Source: an uncultured Muribaculaceae bacterium
GTDB lineage: Bacteria; Bacteroidota; Bacteroidia; Bacteroidales; Muribaculaceae
Reading direction: 5' to 3'
DNA: 17,478 bases
Assembly: GCA_910585275.1 (NCBI GenBank)
Contig: CAJUCW010000053.1
Location: forward strand, 1 to 17,478
Within the stretch, counting starts at the first letter, position 1; each line of letters begins with the position of its first letter. Under the pieces are notes generated by a model. It was not told where the DNA came from, searched no databases, and saw only the letters and a program-made list of their open reading frames with translations. Of the stretch, positions 1 through 7,667 are shown piece after piece. The position numbers and the translations under genes were made by a program.

Positions 1-22
1 ATTAAAAATCAACAATATAACC

Positions 23-42
23 GACAAAATTCAACTTTTGTC
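23..42 (-). terminator. weak AT-rich hairpin downstream of the left operon
   Basis: A 7-bp perfect inverted repeat (GACAAAA/TTTTGTC, 6-nt loop) lies about 50 bp past the stop of the last operon gene. Read on the minus strand it is followed by a loosely T-rich stretch. It is the only candidate terminator I see at this end, and it is weak because the stem is AT-rich. Nothing else is recognisable in 1-91. Confidence 0.2.
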
Positions 43-91
43 ATCTACTAAAAAATAATTTATGAAAAATATAAGGCGGGGAGACTTCTCT

Positions 92-2017
92 TTACCAAAA
101 CTTTTGTTCTCTTTTCTCGAAATCGTATTCGAAGATACGCTCATCCTTGCCTCTCGAGTGGTTCCGCAAATACAGGAGGGCTCCTCTCGGCACGTAGTAC
201 GAAAGGGAATCGCCGAATGCCTGTTGCTTCCCTAACGAATTCCATTTCCCTTCGCCGTACCAGAACAGTTCGTAAACGTCACCGGCCCTTACGTAATTGT
301 CCCTGTTGCGGGGGACATACATGATTTTACGGACCTCCACCGGACGGCCTAAATCTATGGCCGACCAACCACCCTCTGCCTCCTTGTAATCGAACGACGT
401 GTCGGGGTTTCCGTCGAACACCTTTTCGAATGTATGGACGGGGTCGTTGTCCCATGAACCGGGTGTGCCGAACACGTTTCCGTTCAGTGGCACAGTGTCG
501 CCAGCATTACCGTATAACGATACCTCGGCTATATTGCAGTATCCGTCCGGAGGCCCAACGTAACGGTAGTAACGGAACGACCCGTAGCCTCCGGAAGGAT
601 AGGCCACGGTCATCCTCCGCTTCGGCATTTCCGTCACGGTGAACAAAGTGACGGCATCCCTGAAATCCGCATGTCGCGCCCCCTCTATCCGGCCTCCCAC
701 TATCCTGTAAACGAGGTCGCCGTTCCTCTCATCGACGGGGAACTTGGAATAGATGGAAACCTTCGCAGTCTCATCCACTCCCTTTATTTCCCTTATTTTC
801 CCTGTCGCCACATCAATTTCAAACGGGTAGCCCACAGGGGTAAGCGACTTCCCGTCCCATGTCCCTATGCAGGCCACCACACCGCCGCAGACATCGTCGA
901 ACACCCCCGCGCTATCTGTAACGGACATTGCAACGGGAATCCAGCGGTCGTTGCTTGAGACGGCGAGATAGACCGGTGCGCACACATCGTCTGCAACCTC
1001 CAAAGACAACGTATGGCATCCTTCCGGCTTATAGACGCTTGTCACATCCGAGATGCACGGAGGGGAAAGGTACATAGGATACTCGATACCGACCGGAAGT
1101 CGTTCGAGAATAGCGGAGTCCGCGGCGTATTCAAGACGGTAAATCTTGGGGGCGCGTATGTCGAAACTGTCCGCAGGGACGAAGGTGGTGTTTTCGGTAC
1201 ATGTGACGTAGGTCTTTCCGTCGGCATCCTTTATGAACGGCCAAAAATGGCTTGAATTGTTCTCTCCCCTCGCAGGCACCATGTCGATGCCGGAAGGGAT
1301 TCCCGCCGCACGCATCAGATAAACCACCCCGTGGGCGAACTCAAGGCACGAGCCCCCTTTGTCCCTTACGTTCGCAAGTCCTATCGCAGGCCCTTCCGGC
1401 AGTCTTCCTGTCCATTTGAACTCCCTGGAGTTCCAAGCGGCCATGATGGCCCTCGCGGCGGCGAGCGGAGAGTTGCATCCCGAACGGCGCAGGCTGTCTA
1501 TAACCGGGGAATACATGTCGAGCACCGAATCCCTCCACATTGTCGGTCTTTCGTCCTTTATCCGGTAAGGGAGGACATACCTTACGAAATCATCCCATCC
1601 TGTCGGACGGCACCACGGAAGCGAGTCGCGCGTCCAAAACGACCGGTCGATGTTGTGAACAAGATAAGGTGCGCTAATCGCGCTGAGGTCAGAGACCGGT
1701 TGCAATGTCGATTTGGAATACCCGTCACGGCGCACAAGGGAATCAATTAAGGGAAGAATCCCGTTCCCACGCTCCGAATAAAGATGGTAATACCCGAGAT
1801 AGCGGTCAAGCAAGGGACCGTCAAGGGTATGGTGCCAGCGCATCCCGTCGATGAGCCACCGCGCGGCCTCACGCTTCACGGAATCTTCCCCGTAGTGGGC
1901 CGAAACCTCGAGGTACAAGTCACCGGGGTCTTCATCCTGACGTACCGCCACGCCCGAACATGCCGCCGTCGCCAGACAGCAGACGTAGCATAAAAATGCC
2001 GGCACGGTTCTTTTCAT
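92..2017 (-). CDS. transglutaminase-like lipoprotein with C-terminal discoidin-like domain
   Basis: A 641-residue predicted lipoprotein: the N-terminal hydrophobic segment ends in LATAAC with the lipobox Cys at residue 20. Residues about 185-280 look like a transglutaminase-like (papain-fold) domain: the nucleophile region is GGSCLEFAHG (Cys224), with His257 in SSHFWPF and an Asp at 264 or 266, giving a plausible Cys-His-Asp triad. Residues about 470-641 resemble an F5/8 type C (discoidin-like) domain, with the phrases RYYRYVGPP, VFDGNPDTSFDY and GWSAIDLGRPVEVRKI. The Ser/Cys-containing middle (about 320-410) is probably a beta-sandwich. It starts 20 bp after the signal peptidase gene, so it is the last gene of the six-gene operon. 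Family members act as peptidases, amidases or cross-linkers on the cell surface; which applies here cannot be told. The ATG is preceded by an AT-rich leader without a clear Shine-Dalgarno sequence. Confidence 0.8.
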   Translation of the reverse strand: MKRTVPAFLCYVCCLATAACSGVAVRQDEDPGDLYLEVSAHYGEDSVKREAARWLIDGMRWHHTLDGPLLDRYLGYYHLYSERGNGILPLIDSLVRRDGYSKSTLQPVSDLSAISAPYLVHNIDRSFWTRDSLPWCRPTGWDDFVRYVLPYRIKDERPTMWRDSVLDMYSPVIDSLRRSGCNSPLAAARAIMAAWNSREFKWTGRLPEGPAIGLANVRDKGGSCLEFAHGVVYLMRAAGIPSGIDMVPARGENNSSHFWPFIKDADGKTYVTCTENTTFVPADSFDIRAPKIYRLEYAADSAILERLPVGIEYPMYLSPPCISDVTSVYKPEGCHTLSLEVADDVCAPVYLAVSSNDRWIPVAMSVTDSAGVFDDVCGGVVACIGTWDGKSLTPVGYPFEIDVATGKIREIKGVDETAKVSIYSKFPVDERNGDLVYRIVGGRIEGARHADFRDAVTLFTVTEMPKRRMTVAYPSGGYGSFRYYRYVGPPDGYCNIAEVSLYGNAGDTVPLNGNVFGTPGSWDNDPVHTFEKVFDGNPDTSFDYKEAEGGWSAIDLGRPVEVRKIMYVPRNRDNYVRAGDVYELFWYGEGKWNSLGKQQAFGDSLSYYVPRGALLYLRNHSRGKDERIFEYDFEKREQKFW

Positions 2018-2037
2018 ATCAATGTCTTACAGTTAAT

Positions 2038-2736
2038 CTAAAATAATTTATGGCATTTCCCAATAATCAGGTTCAACGGCACGGGTCCCCATCTTCTGGA
2101 ATCAATGGAGGCCGGCAGGTTGTCTCCTGTCAGGTAAATGAAATCGTCCAACGCCACGAACGACGAATCCCCGGGATCAAATGCAAAATACGCGGATTTC
2201 TCCATCGCCTTGCGCTGCAAGGAATCGAGGGTGCCCCACCCGATCCTGTCACCCGCCGCCGGCACTGCCGGAAGTCTTGAAAGCGGAGAGAGTCCCCCGG
2301 CGACAGTGTCAGGCGGCATCGCATCCCCCGGAATTGCCGCGACCCGTTTCACCGCGCAGTAATGCAGGTTGCCGGGAATGTTGAATGCCACTATGTCTCC
2401 ACGCTGCGGCAGTCTCGGGCTTATTCTGGAAAACATCCCCGATCTCCCTATCGTCCTGTCTATGCTCTCGTCCGGGGTCACCGAAGCGACAAGCAGCCCC
2501 ACCCAAGGCACCTCATAAACGTTGCGCGGCATACGGGGTCCGTATTGCCATTTCGTCACCACCACCCGCTCCCCGTCGCTCAAGGCAGGATGCATCGACC
2601 ATCCCTTCACATCGAAGATCTCGACAACGAACATTTTCAACAGGATAAACGTCAGAAGAATGGTCACACACCACGCAACGCATCCCGTCGCGTAACGTAG
2701 CTTATTCGCCAAGGAACTTCGAAAGCGTGTTCTCAT
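2038..2736 (-). CDS. lepB: signal peptidase I (S26 family)
   Basis: Type I signal peptidase, which removes signal peptides from exported proteins at the outer face of the inner membrane. With the start chosen here the protein has 232 residues. One membrane segment lies at about 17-38. Box B is VKGWSMHPAL with catalytic Ser47; box C is RGDIVAFNIPG (112-122); box D is AVKRVAAIPGD with the general-base Lys130; box E is GDN at 204-206 followed by SIDSRRWGPV (210-219). All catalytic residues are present. An open frame continues upstream to 2913 but its first 59 residues only shadow the thioredoxin-like gene; the ATG at 2736 has GGGAG a few bases upstream and sits just before the membrane segment. 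It overlaps the upstream gene by 35 bp, so translational coupling is likely. Being inside a peptide/lipoprotein operon suggests an accessory peptidase rather than the housekeeping copy; this is inference. Confidence 0.9.
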   Translation of the reverse strand: MRTRFRSSLANKLRYATGCVAWCVTILLTFILLKMFVVEIFDVKGWSMHPALSDGERVVVTKWQYGPRMPRNVYEVPWVGLLVASVTPDESIDRTIGRSGMFSRISPRLPQRGDIVAFNIPGNLHYCAVKRVAAIPGDAMPPDTVAGGLSPLSRLPAVPAAGDRIGWGTLDSLQRKAMEKSAYFAFDPGDSSFVALDDFIYLTGDNLPASIDSRRWGPVPLNLIIGKCHKLF

Positions 2737-3265
2737 AAAGCACTCCCAACGATTCGTTGAACATCGGGTTCCCGAGTATCCGGACCACGTTCTCGCCGTC
2801 GAGAAGGACCGCCTGGAAACGGTCGTCCTCAAGGTCGTTGCAATCGATGAAGACCGCCCCGGGGTCGTAAACCCAGTCGAGACCCCAGTTCTCTTCAACC
2901 ATTCTGGCGGCATAACCGGGTCTCTCGGAACTCACCACCGCGAGCACCGGGGCGTCTTTGCCATGACGGATACGGAACTTGCGCACGAATTCCTTCCAAT
3001 AGTGGAATTTTCCGAGACAGGCACCGCACTCCACATCCACGCAGAACAGAACTTTCCCGGGCATCGACATGACGTGGATTCCCGGAACGGTGTCCCCGTG
3101 TGCGCCGAAAACACTGTCGGGCAATACCGCCTCCGTGTTGATTTTATCACGGACAAAACGAGCAGAATAGTTCCTCCATTCTGCGTCACCGCCGTTACCC
3201 TTCCCTGTGCAACCCGCCATTGCAAGCAATGACAACACGGCAGCCGCAAACCACCTACAGTGCAT
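2702..3265 (-). CDS. thioredoxin-like CxxC lipoprotein
   Basis: A 187-residue predicted lipoprotein (lipobox LLAMAGC, Cys19). The core VLFCVDVECGACLGKF has a CxxC pair, Cys80-Gly-Ala-Cys83, placed after a beta strand and before a helix as in the thioredoxin fold, and is followed by a strand with VLAVVSSE (residues about 107-114). The short length and lipid anchor fit the family of Bacteroidetes periplasmic thioredoxin-like lipoproteins found next to beta-propeller and small-peptide genes. A role in reducing or forming disulfides in an exported partner is plausible; the Cys-containing peptide encoded two genes upstream is an obvious candidate, but this is inference. Its ATG overlaps the end of the propeller gene by 11 bp and its 3' end overlaps the signal peptidase start by 35 bp, so it is co-translated in the operon. 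Confidence 0.75.
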   Translation of the reverse strand: MHCRWFAAAVLSLLAMAGCTGKGNGGDAEWRNYSARFVRDKINTEAVLPDSVFGAHGDTVPGIHVMSMPGKVLFCVDVECGACLGKFHYWKEFVRKFRIRHGKDAPVLAVVSSERPGYAARMVEENWGLDWVYDPGAVFIDCNDLEDDRFQAVLLDGENVVRILGNPMFNESLGVLYENTLSKFLGE

Positions 3266-4337
3266 AGCGTACTACGATGAATCCCTCCTCGGGGGTATGG
3301 GTAAGGGCGTAAAGCCACTTCTCATCATACGAGACAGCTATCTGATGTACCCACCGGTCAAGCCGGAGCTTGCGGACCTCCTCGCCATTTCTATCATATA
3401 CCTTCACGTCTCGCGAACCGGACAAATTCGCTTCCTTGCTGTATTCCGTTTCCTTCAACACTTCATCCGTCAGTCCGGAATACAACACGTATGCGTGGTC
3501 CATACCCGCAGACGAACTTATGGAATGCACCTTGGAATCTTTGGTGAACGCGCCCTGCACGAAATCAGCCCCGCTCTGCACCAGGAATATGTCGTTGGGT
3601 GCCTCTCCCTCGATAATCCTGAAATCCGGTTTACCGTCCTTGTCCGAGACAAGCACTATCATACCGGAACCGTAAAAAGAAATTACACCGAAATCACCTC
3701 GGTCGTTGACTGAAAGCGACGGTTGGTAAAGATGGATGTTCGCCCATTCCGTAAGTCCGTCATCAACAAGCGACTTGTCGGGATAGGGTACCTCCGCACC
3801 AAGGAGAACGCCATCGGGAGTATAAATGGAGAACATGCCCGCAGTACTGACGTTGTAACCCAGATAGAAATCAGCGAACTTCAAATATTTGCCGGTGTTT
3901 TCTATGGTGTCGGCCTCGGTAACCGGGCGCCATGTCTTCCCGTCAACCACGGCTTCCCCCTTCCCGATTCCAGCAATCCGGAAAAGGACTTTCTTGTCGA
4001 TGTCGGAACAATATGCGTCGCCGAACTTACTGTCGTACTGTACAGTAGAGAGCCACAATGCTTCCTTGTCGCCCTCCCCTTTCGGAAGAAAAGCCCCCGC
4101 AGGCTTGCCGTTGCCGTCGTAATAATTCAACAGGGTGTCGCAGGTAGAAAGGTTGGTCACAAGTAATCCGTCGCCGGCTACGGCTAAAAAAGCCGGATGC
4201 ACCAAATCCTCTCCATTGACAAATTTTTCCGAAACCAAATCCTCTGTAGGCATGTCGGCCGGGGTACCTTTACCGCCACATGATGCGACAAAAAGCACAC
4301 CCGCTATGGTAAATAGCTTTGATAATATATCTTTCAT
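3255..4337 (-). CDS. 6-bladed beta-propeller lipoprotein (TolB-like)
   Basis: A 360-residue predicted lipoprotein with lipobox FVASC and Cys20. The body is a series of beta-rich repeats with the pattern typical of TolB-like / BF_HVD 6-bladed propellers of Bacteroidetes, for example LLVTNLSTCDTLLNYYDGNG, DAYCSDIDKKVLFRI, FSIYTPDGVLL, DVKVYDRNGEEVRKL and WLYALTHTPEEGFIVV. Such proteins are membrane-anchored and probably bind a ligand, but no substrate is known to me. It starts 64 bp after the small NVEALA-like peptide gene, from which it is separated by a strong hairpin, and overlaps the next gene by 11 bp. A paralogous propeller gene occupies the same position in the right-hand cassette (16155-17324). 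Confidence 0.75.
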   Translation of the reverse strand: MKDILSKLFTIAGVLFVASCGGKGTPADMPTEDLVSEKFVNGEDLVHPAFLAVAGDGLLVTNLSTCDTLLNYYDGNGKPAGAFLPKGEGDKEALWLSTVQYDSKFGDAYCSDIDKKVLFRIAGIGKGEAVVDGKTWRPVTEADTIENTGKYLKFADFYLGYNVSTAGMFSIYTPDGVLLGAEVPYPDKSLVDDGLTEWANIHLYQPSLSVNDRGDFGVISFYGSGMIVLVSDKDGKPDFRIIEGEAPNDIFLVQSGADFVQGAFTKDSKVHSISSSAGMDHAYVLYSGLTDEVLKETEYSKEANLSGSRDVKVYDRNGEEVRKLRLDRWVHQIAVSYDEKWLYALTHTPEEGFIVVRYAL

Positions 4338-4353
4338 AATAGAAATTCATTAG

Positions 4354-4401
4354 AAAGACCTGGGTTACACCGCATATTTCTACGGTGTAACCCAGGTTTT
4401 T
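4354..4401 (-). terminator. intercistronic hairpin between peptide and propeller genes
   Basis: A perfect 15-bp inverted repeat (4358-4372 with 4383-4397, arm ACCTGGGTTACACCG, 10-nt loop), extendable by a G-T pair and three A-T pairs to 4354/4401. It begins at the stop codon of the peptide gene. On the plus strand it is followed by a T6 run. On the transcribed minus strand it is followed only by TCTTTCT, so it could be a partial terminator or an mRNA-stabilising 3' end that gives more peptide than propeller message. Confidence 0.7.
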
Positions 4402-4629
4402 TCAGTTGTAGTGAATCAAGGCTCCTGAGGCCTTGCCAACAAGCAGGCCGCCATTATAAATGGAACACTCATTGGGGGTTTTACCATCACAGGTCGTTTC
4501 GGATGCGGAAAGGCCAAGCCTTTCAATGTTCTCGGTTGTCAGATCGTCCGACGAACCCGGTGTGCCGTGGCCCATATAAAGGCCGGCAGCCCCTGCCACG
4601 CAGGCAAGGAGAATGAAGAGTTTTTTCAT
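4402..4629 (-). CDS. NVEALA-like small exported peptide (two-Cys type)
   Basis: A 75-residue peptide: a hydrophobic N-terminus (MKKLFILLACVAGAAGLYMG), then the segment LTTENIERLGLSA (30-42), which aligns with the L..xNVEALA motif of the Bacteroidetes NVEALA family, then a short C-terminal part with Cys47 and Cys55 (C-x7-C) and a glycine-rich end. The ATG at 4629 is chosen because the frame upstream of it only offers a TTG and an AT-rich leader. Members are small exported or membrane-tethered peptides of unknown function encoded beside beta-propeller lipoproteins. Only two Cys are present, in contrast to the four in each of the two right-hand relatives. It lies 52 bp after the DUF3244-like gene and is followed by a strong hairpin. 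Confidence 0.6.
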   Translation of the reverse strand: MKKLFILLACVAGAAGLYMGHGTPGSSDDLTTENIERLGLSASETTCDGKTPNECSIYNGGLLVGKASGALIHYN

Positions 4630-4681
4630 AATTGAAATTTTAAAATTATTTATTATAGCCAAAGGAATATCCTTCAGCGGT

Positions 4682-4765
4682 TCATTCGAGGGTGAAGTAG
4701 CCGGTGTAGGTGGAATTTCCGGCGGTGGTGAGGGTGAGGCGGTAGTCGCCTACGGTGCCGTCGAA
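4682..4765 (-). repeat. 84-bp near-identical 3' gene block, left copy
   Basis: The last 28 codons of the left DUF3244-like gene, including the stop, match 14978-15061 on the opposite strand at 77 of 84 positions by hand alignment. Similarity drops sharply on both sides. The two copies form an inverted repeat about 10.2 kb apart. Confidence 0.85.
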
Positions 4766-5068
4766 GGAAATTTCCGGATGCAATGAATTGAAAAGAGTAC
4801 CGCTCCAATAACCACGTGTCATCCCTTCTCCTACAATCTCTACCGTCATCGGATAGCCTTCAAACGGAAGCTCGAATGAGATGGTTCCGTCAGTGACCGT
4901 TGCCGAAATCTCTATAAATCCGGTAAGGGAATAAGTTTTGGGACACTCATCCTCCTCATAGATGATAATTGGAATGGCCGGCGGATTCTTTTTTTCTTCG
5001 GCATGACACAGCGATGCCGACACAATGGCAAGAACAGCCATCAGAAGACCGATAATACTTTGTTTCAT
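4682..5068 (-). CDS. DUF3244-like secreted protein
   Basis: A 128-residue secreted protein with a signal peptide probably cleaved after CHA (residue 23). The mature part is beta-rich (IPIIIYEED, SFELPFEGYPMTVEIVG, GYWSGTLF) and ends in the block FDGTVGDYRLTLTTAGNSTY..., which resembles the last strands of DUF3244, a small Ig-like beta-sandwich family of Bacteroidetes. No enzymatic motif is visible. It is the first gene of the left operon and its promoter lies just upstream. A paralogue (14648-15061) shares the last 27 residues with one substitution, but only scattered similarity before that (IPIII, PFEGYP, GYW). Confidence 0.65.
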   Translation of the reverse strand: MKQSIIGLLMAVLAIVSASLCHAEEKKNPPAIPIIIYEEDECPKTYSLTGFIEISATVTDGTISFELPFEGYPMTVEIVGEGMTRGYWSGTLFNSLHPEISFDGTVGDYRLTLTTAGNSTYTGYFTLE

Positions 5069-5093
5069 GATGTGATATTTTTATTAAACGCTG

Positions 5094-5124
5094 CAAATTT
5101 ATAACAAATATCCCTTATTTGCAA
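5094..5124 (-). promoter_or_regulatory. Bacteroidetes-type promoter of the left operon
   Basis: On the minus strand, -7 box TAAATTTG (5101-5094, followed by C) with a TTG -33 element at 5124-5122 and a 20-bp spacer. This agrees with the -33 TTTG / -7 TAnnTTTG consensus known for the primary sigma factor of Bacteroides. It predicts a leader of roughly 20 nt before the ATG at 5068. The right-hand cassette has the same elements and spacing. Confidence 0.65.
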
Positions 5125-5398
5125 GCATTCTGCCCCAAATTAATTTCTTATTGATTTCTCCAATCCACAATATTATATACTGATTATCAACGTATTAAAA
5201 TTTACAATTTCTCCATACCACTCTCAATACATCTCATAATATATCATATATCATCATTTTACATCCGGAGAAATATCCCAATCAGGAATCGCACATTCAA
5301 AAATAGTAAAATGTCACTTTACTCACATCTATGTATAATTTGACAGAGTGAATCTTTTTCCAAGCTGGCAAGCCAATTGTTTAAACAGATTTAGAAAC
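5125..5398. other. AT-rich intergenic region upstream of the left operon
   Basis: No credible gene. The notable element is the near-palindrome TGATTATCA (5181-5189) inside ATTATATACTGATTATCA, 56 bp upstream of the -33 element. A very similar string, ATTATATTACTGATTATCA, stands 46 bp upstream of the -33 element in the right-hand cassette. It is a candidate operator. The rest is AT-rich without clear hairpins. Confidence 0.4.
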
Positions 5399-5439
5399 AA
5401 AAAAAACGGTGGCGGCCGCGATGGCCGTCACCGTTTTTT
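5399..5439 (-). terminator. rho-independent terminator of pckA
   Basis: Hairpin with arms ACGGTGGCGGCC and GGCCGTCACCGT (one mismatch, which is a G-T pair on the plus strand) around a 5-nt loop, flanked by A8 on one side and T6 on the other. It lies about 45 bp past the pckA stop and could work in both directions. Confidence 0.85.
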
Positions 5440-5484
5440 CGTTCGCCCAGGGCAAGTTGCCCGGAAGCGGGGTTATGCTTTCAA

Positions 5485-7089
<1,605 letters not shown>

Positions 7090-7226
7090 AATTTTTGGAA
7101 TATATAATTAAGGGTTTGTTATGTAATTATCTATTTTTTTACTGGTAGAAACTTTTTATTTGCCTTAAATCCGGATTTCCCCTGTTTTCAGTAACATTAT
7201 AACACCGGATTCATGCTAATCAACTG

Positions 7227-7234
7227 CAAAATTA
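7227..7234 (-). promoter_or_regulatory. possible -7 element for pckA
   Basis: On the minus strand TAATTTTG followed by C matches the TAnnTTTG -7 consensus. No good TTTG is found 19-21 bp upstream, so the -33 element is missing or weak. It would give a leader of about 130 nt before pckA. An activator-dependent promoter would fit a weak -33 element, but this is speculative. Confidence 0.35.
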
Positions 7235-7378
7235 ACGCTTTTATTTCAGATTTAGCGTTTAATTAGAGAATTTTTTCTGTATTTAAATGTTAAAATTGCC
7301 TAAAATACTGTCTGACAACCGTTCTTCACCCTCCAACATCCGCCTTATCCTCTAAAATTCAAACTCCAAAAATGACTC

Positions 7379-7411
7379 CCTCTGCGGGCTTCGCGGCTCA
7401 GCGTGAGTTTT
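7379..7411 (+). repeat. CTTTGCGG-type intergenic repeat, plus-strand copy
   Basis: The string beginning CCTCTGCGGGCTTCGCGG and ending in GTGAGTTTT matches, in reverse orientation, the copy at 7455-7489 beginning CCTTTGCGGACTTTGTGG and ending in GTGCTTTTTTT. Shared skeleton: CCTyTGCGGrCTTyGyGGyTC..CGTG..TTTT, with differences mostly transitions. Confidence 0.55.
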
Positions 7412-7454
7412 AATTCCCGGATGAGAATCAAGCATCACGTGGAAGCGAAGGCGT

Positions 7455-7489
7455 AAAAAAAGCACGTCGAACCACAAAGTCCGCAAAGG
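7455..7489 (-). repeat. CTTTGCGG-type intergenic repeat, minus-strand copy
   Basis: Inverted partner of 7379-7411, separated from it by 43 nt. Together the two could fold into an imperfect long hairpin on either strand. Confidence 0.55.
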
Positions 7490-7612
7490 GATTTTCGCTT
7501 AGAGAATGGCAAAATAAAACAGGCGGAAACGGCATGGCGGATAACTTTGCCGCATCATTCCTACATCGAATAACACACAACAGATTTGTGCATTCCTGCC
7601 GAATGATATCAA

Positions 7613-7629
7613 ACATGCCGGAGGCATGT
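7613..7629. repeat. short palindrome, possibly REP-like
   Basis: ACATGCC-GGA-GGCATGT is a 7-bp perfect inverted repeat with a 3-nt loop, followed by CCCTACA. Read on the minus strand it starts TGTAGGGACATGCC, the style of many bacterial repetitive extragenic palindromes. Copy number in the genome cannot be judged from this window. Confidence 0.35.
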
Positions 7630-7667
7630 CCCTACATGATTAAACCATTCATTTAACGATTTACGAT

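Larger units (their letters stand above)
7090..7667. other. 578-bp intergenic region with repeat elements
   Basis: Separates divergently transcribed pckA and the portal-like gene. It holds a candidate pckA -7 box, two inverted copies of a 33-35-bp repeat (7379-7411 and 7455-7489), and a short palindrome (7613-7629). A minus-strand open frame of 62 codons runs through the repeats but has no recognisable domain and I do not call it a gene. Confidence 0.6.

Noticed and set aside
2737..2913. N-terminal 59-residue extension of the signal peptidase frame
   Set aside because: Overlaps the thioredoxin-like gene in another frame, is Arg/Ser/Thr-rich and places the membrane anchor unusually far from the start.
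7428..7616. 62-codon minus-strand open frame in the pckA-portal spacer
   Set aside because: Runs through the intergenic repeat units, lacks a recognisable domain and has no plausible ribosome binding context.
7090..7667. CRISPR array or attachment site in the repeat-bearing spacer
   Set aside because: Only two degenerate inverted units, no regular direct repeats or spacers, no tRNA and no integrase nearby.
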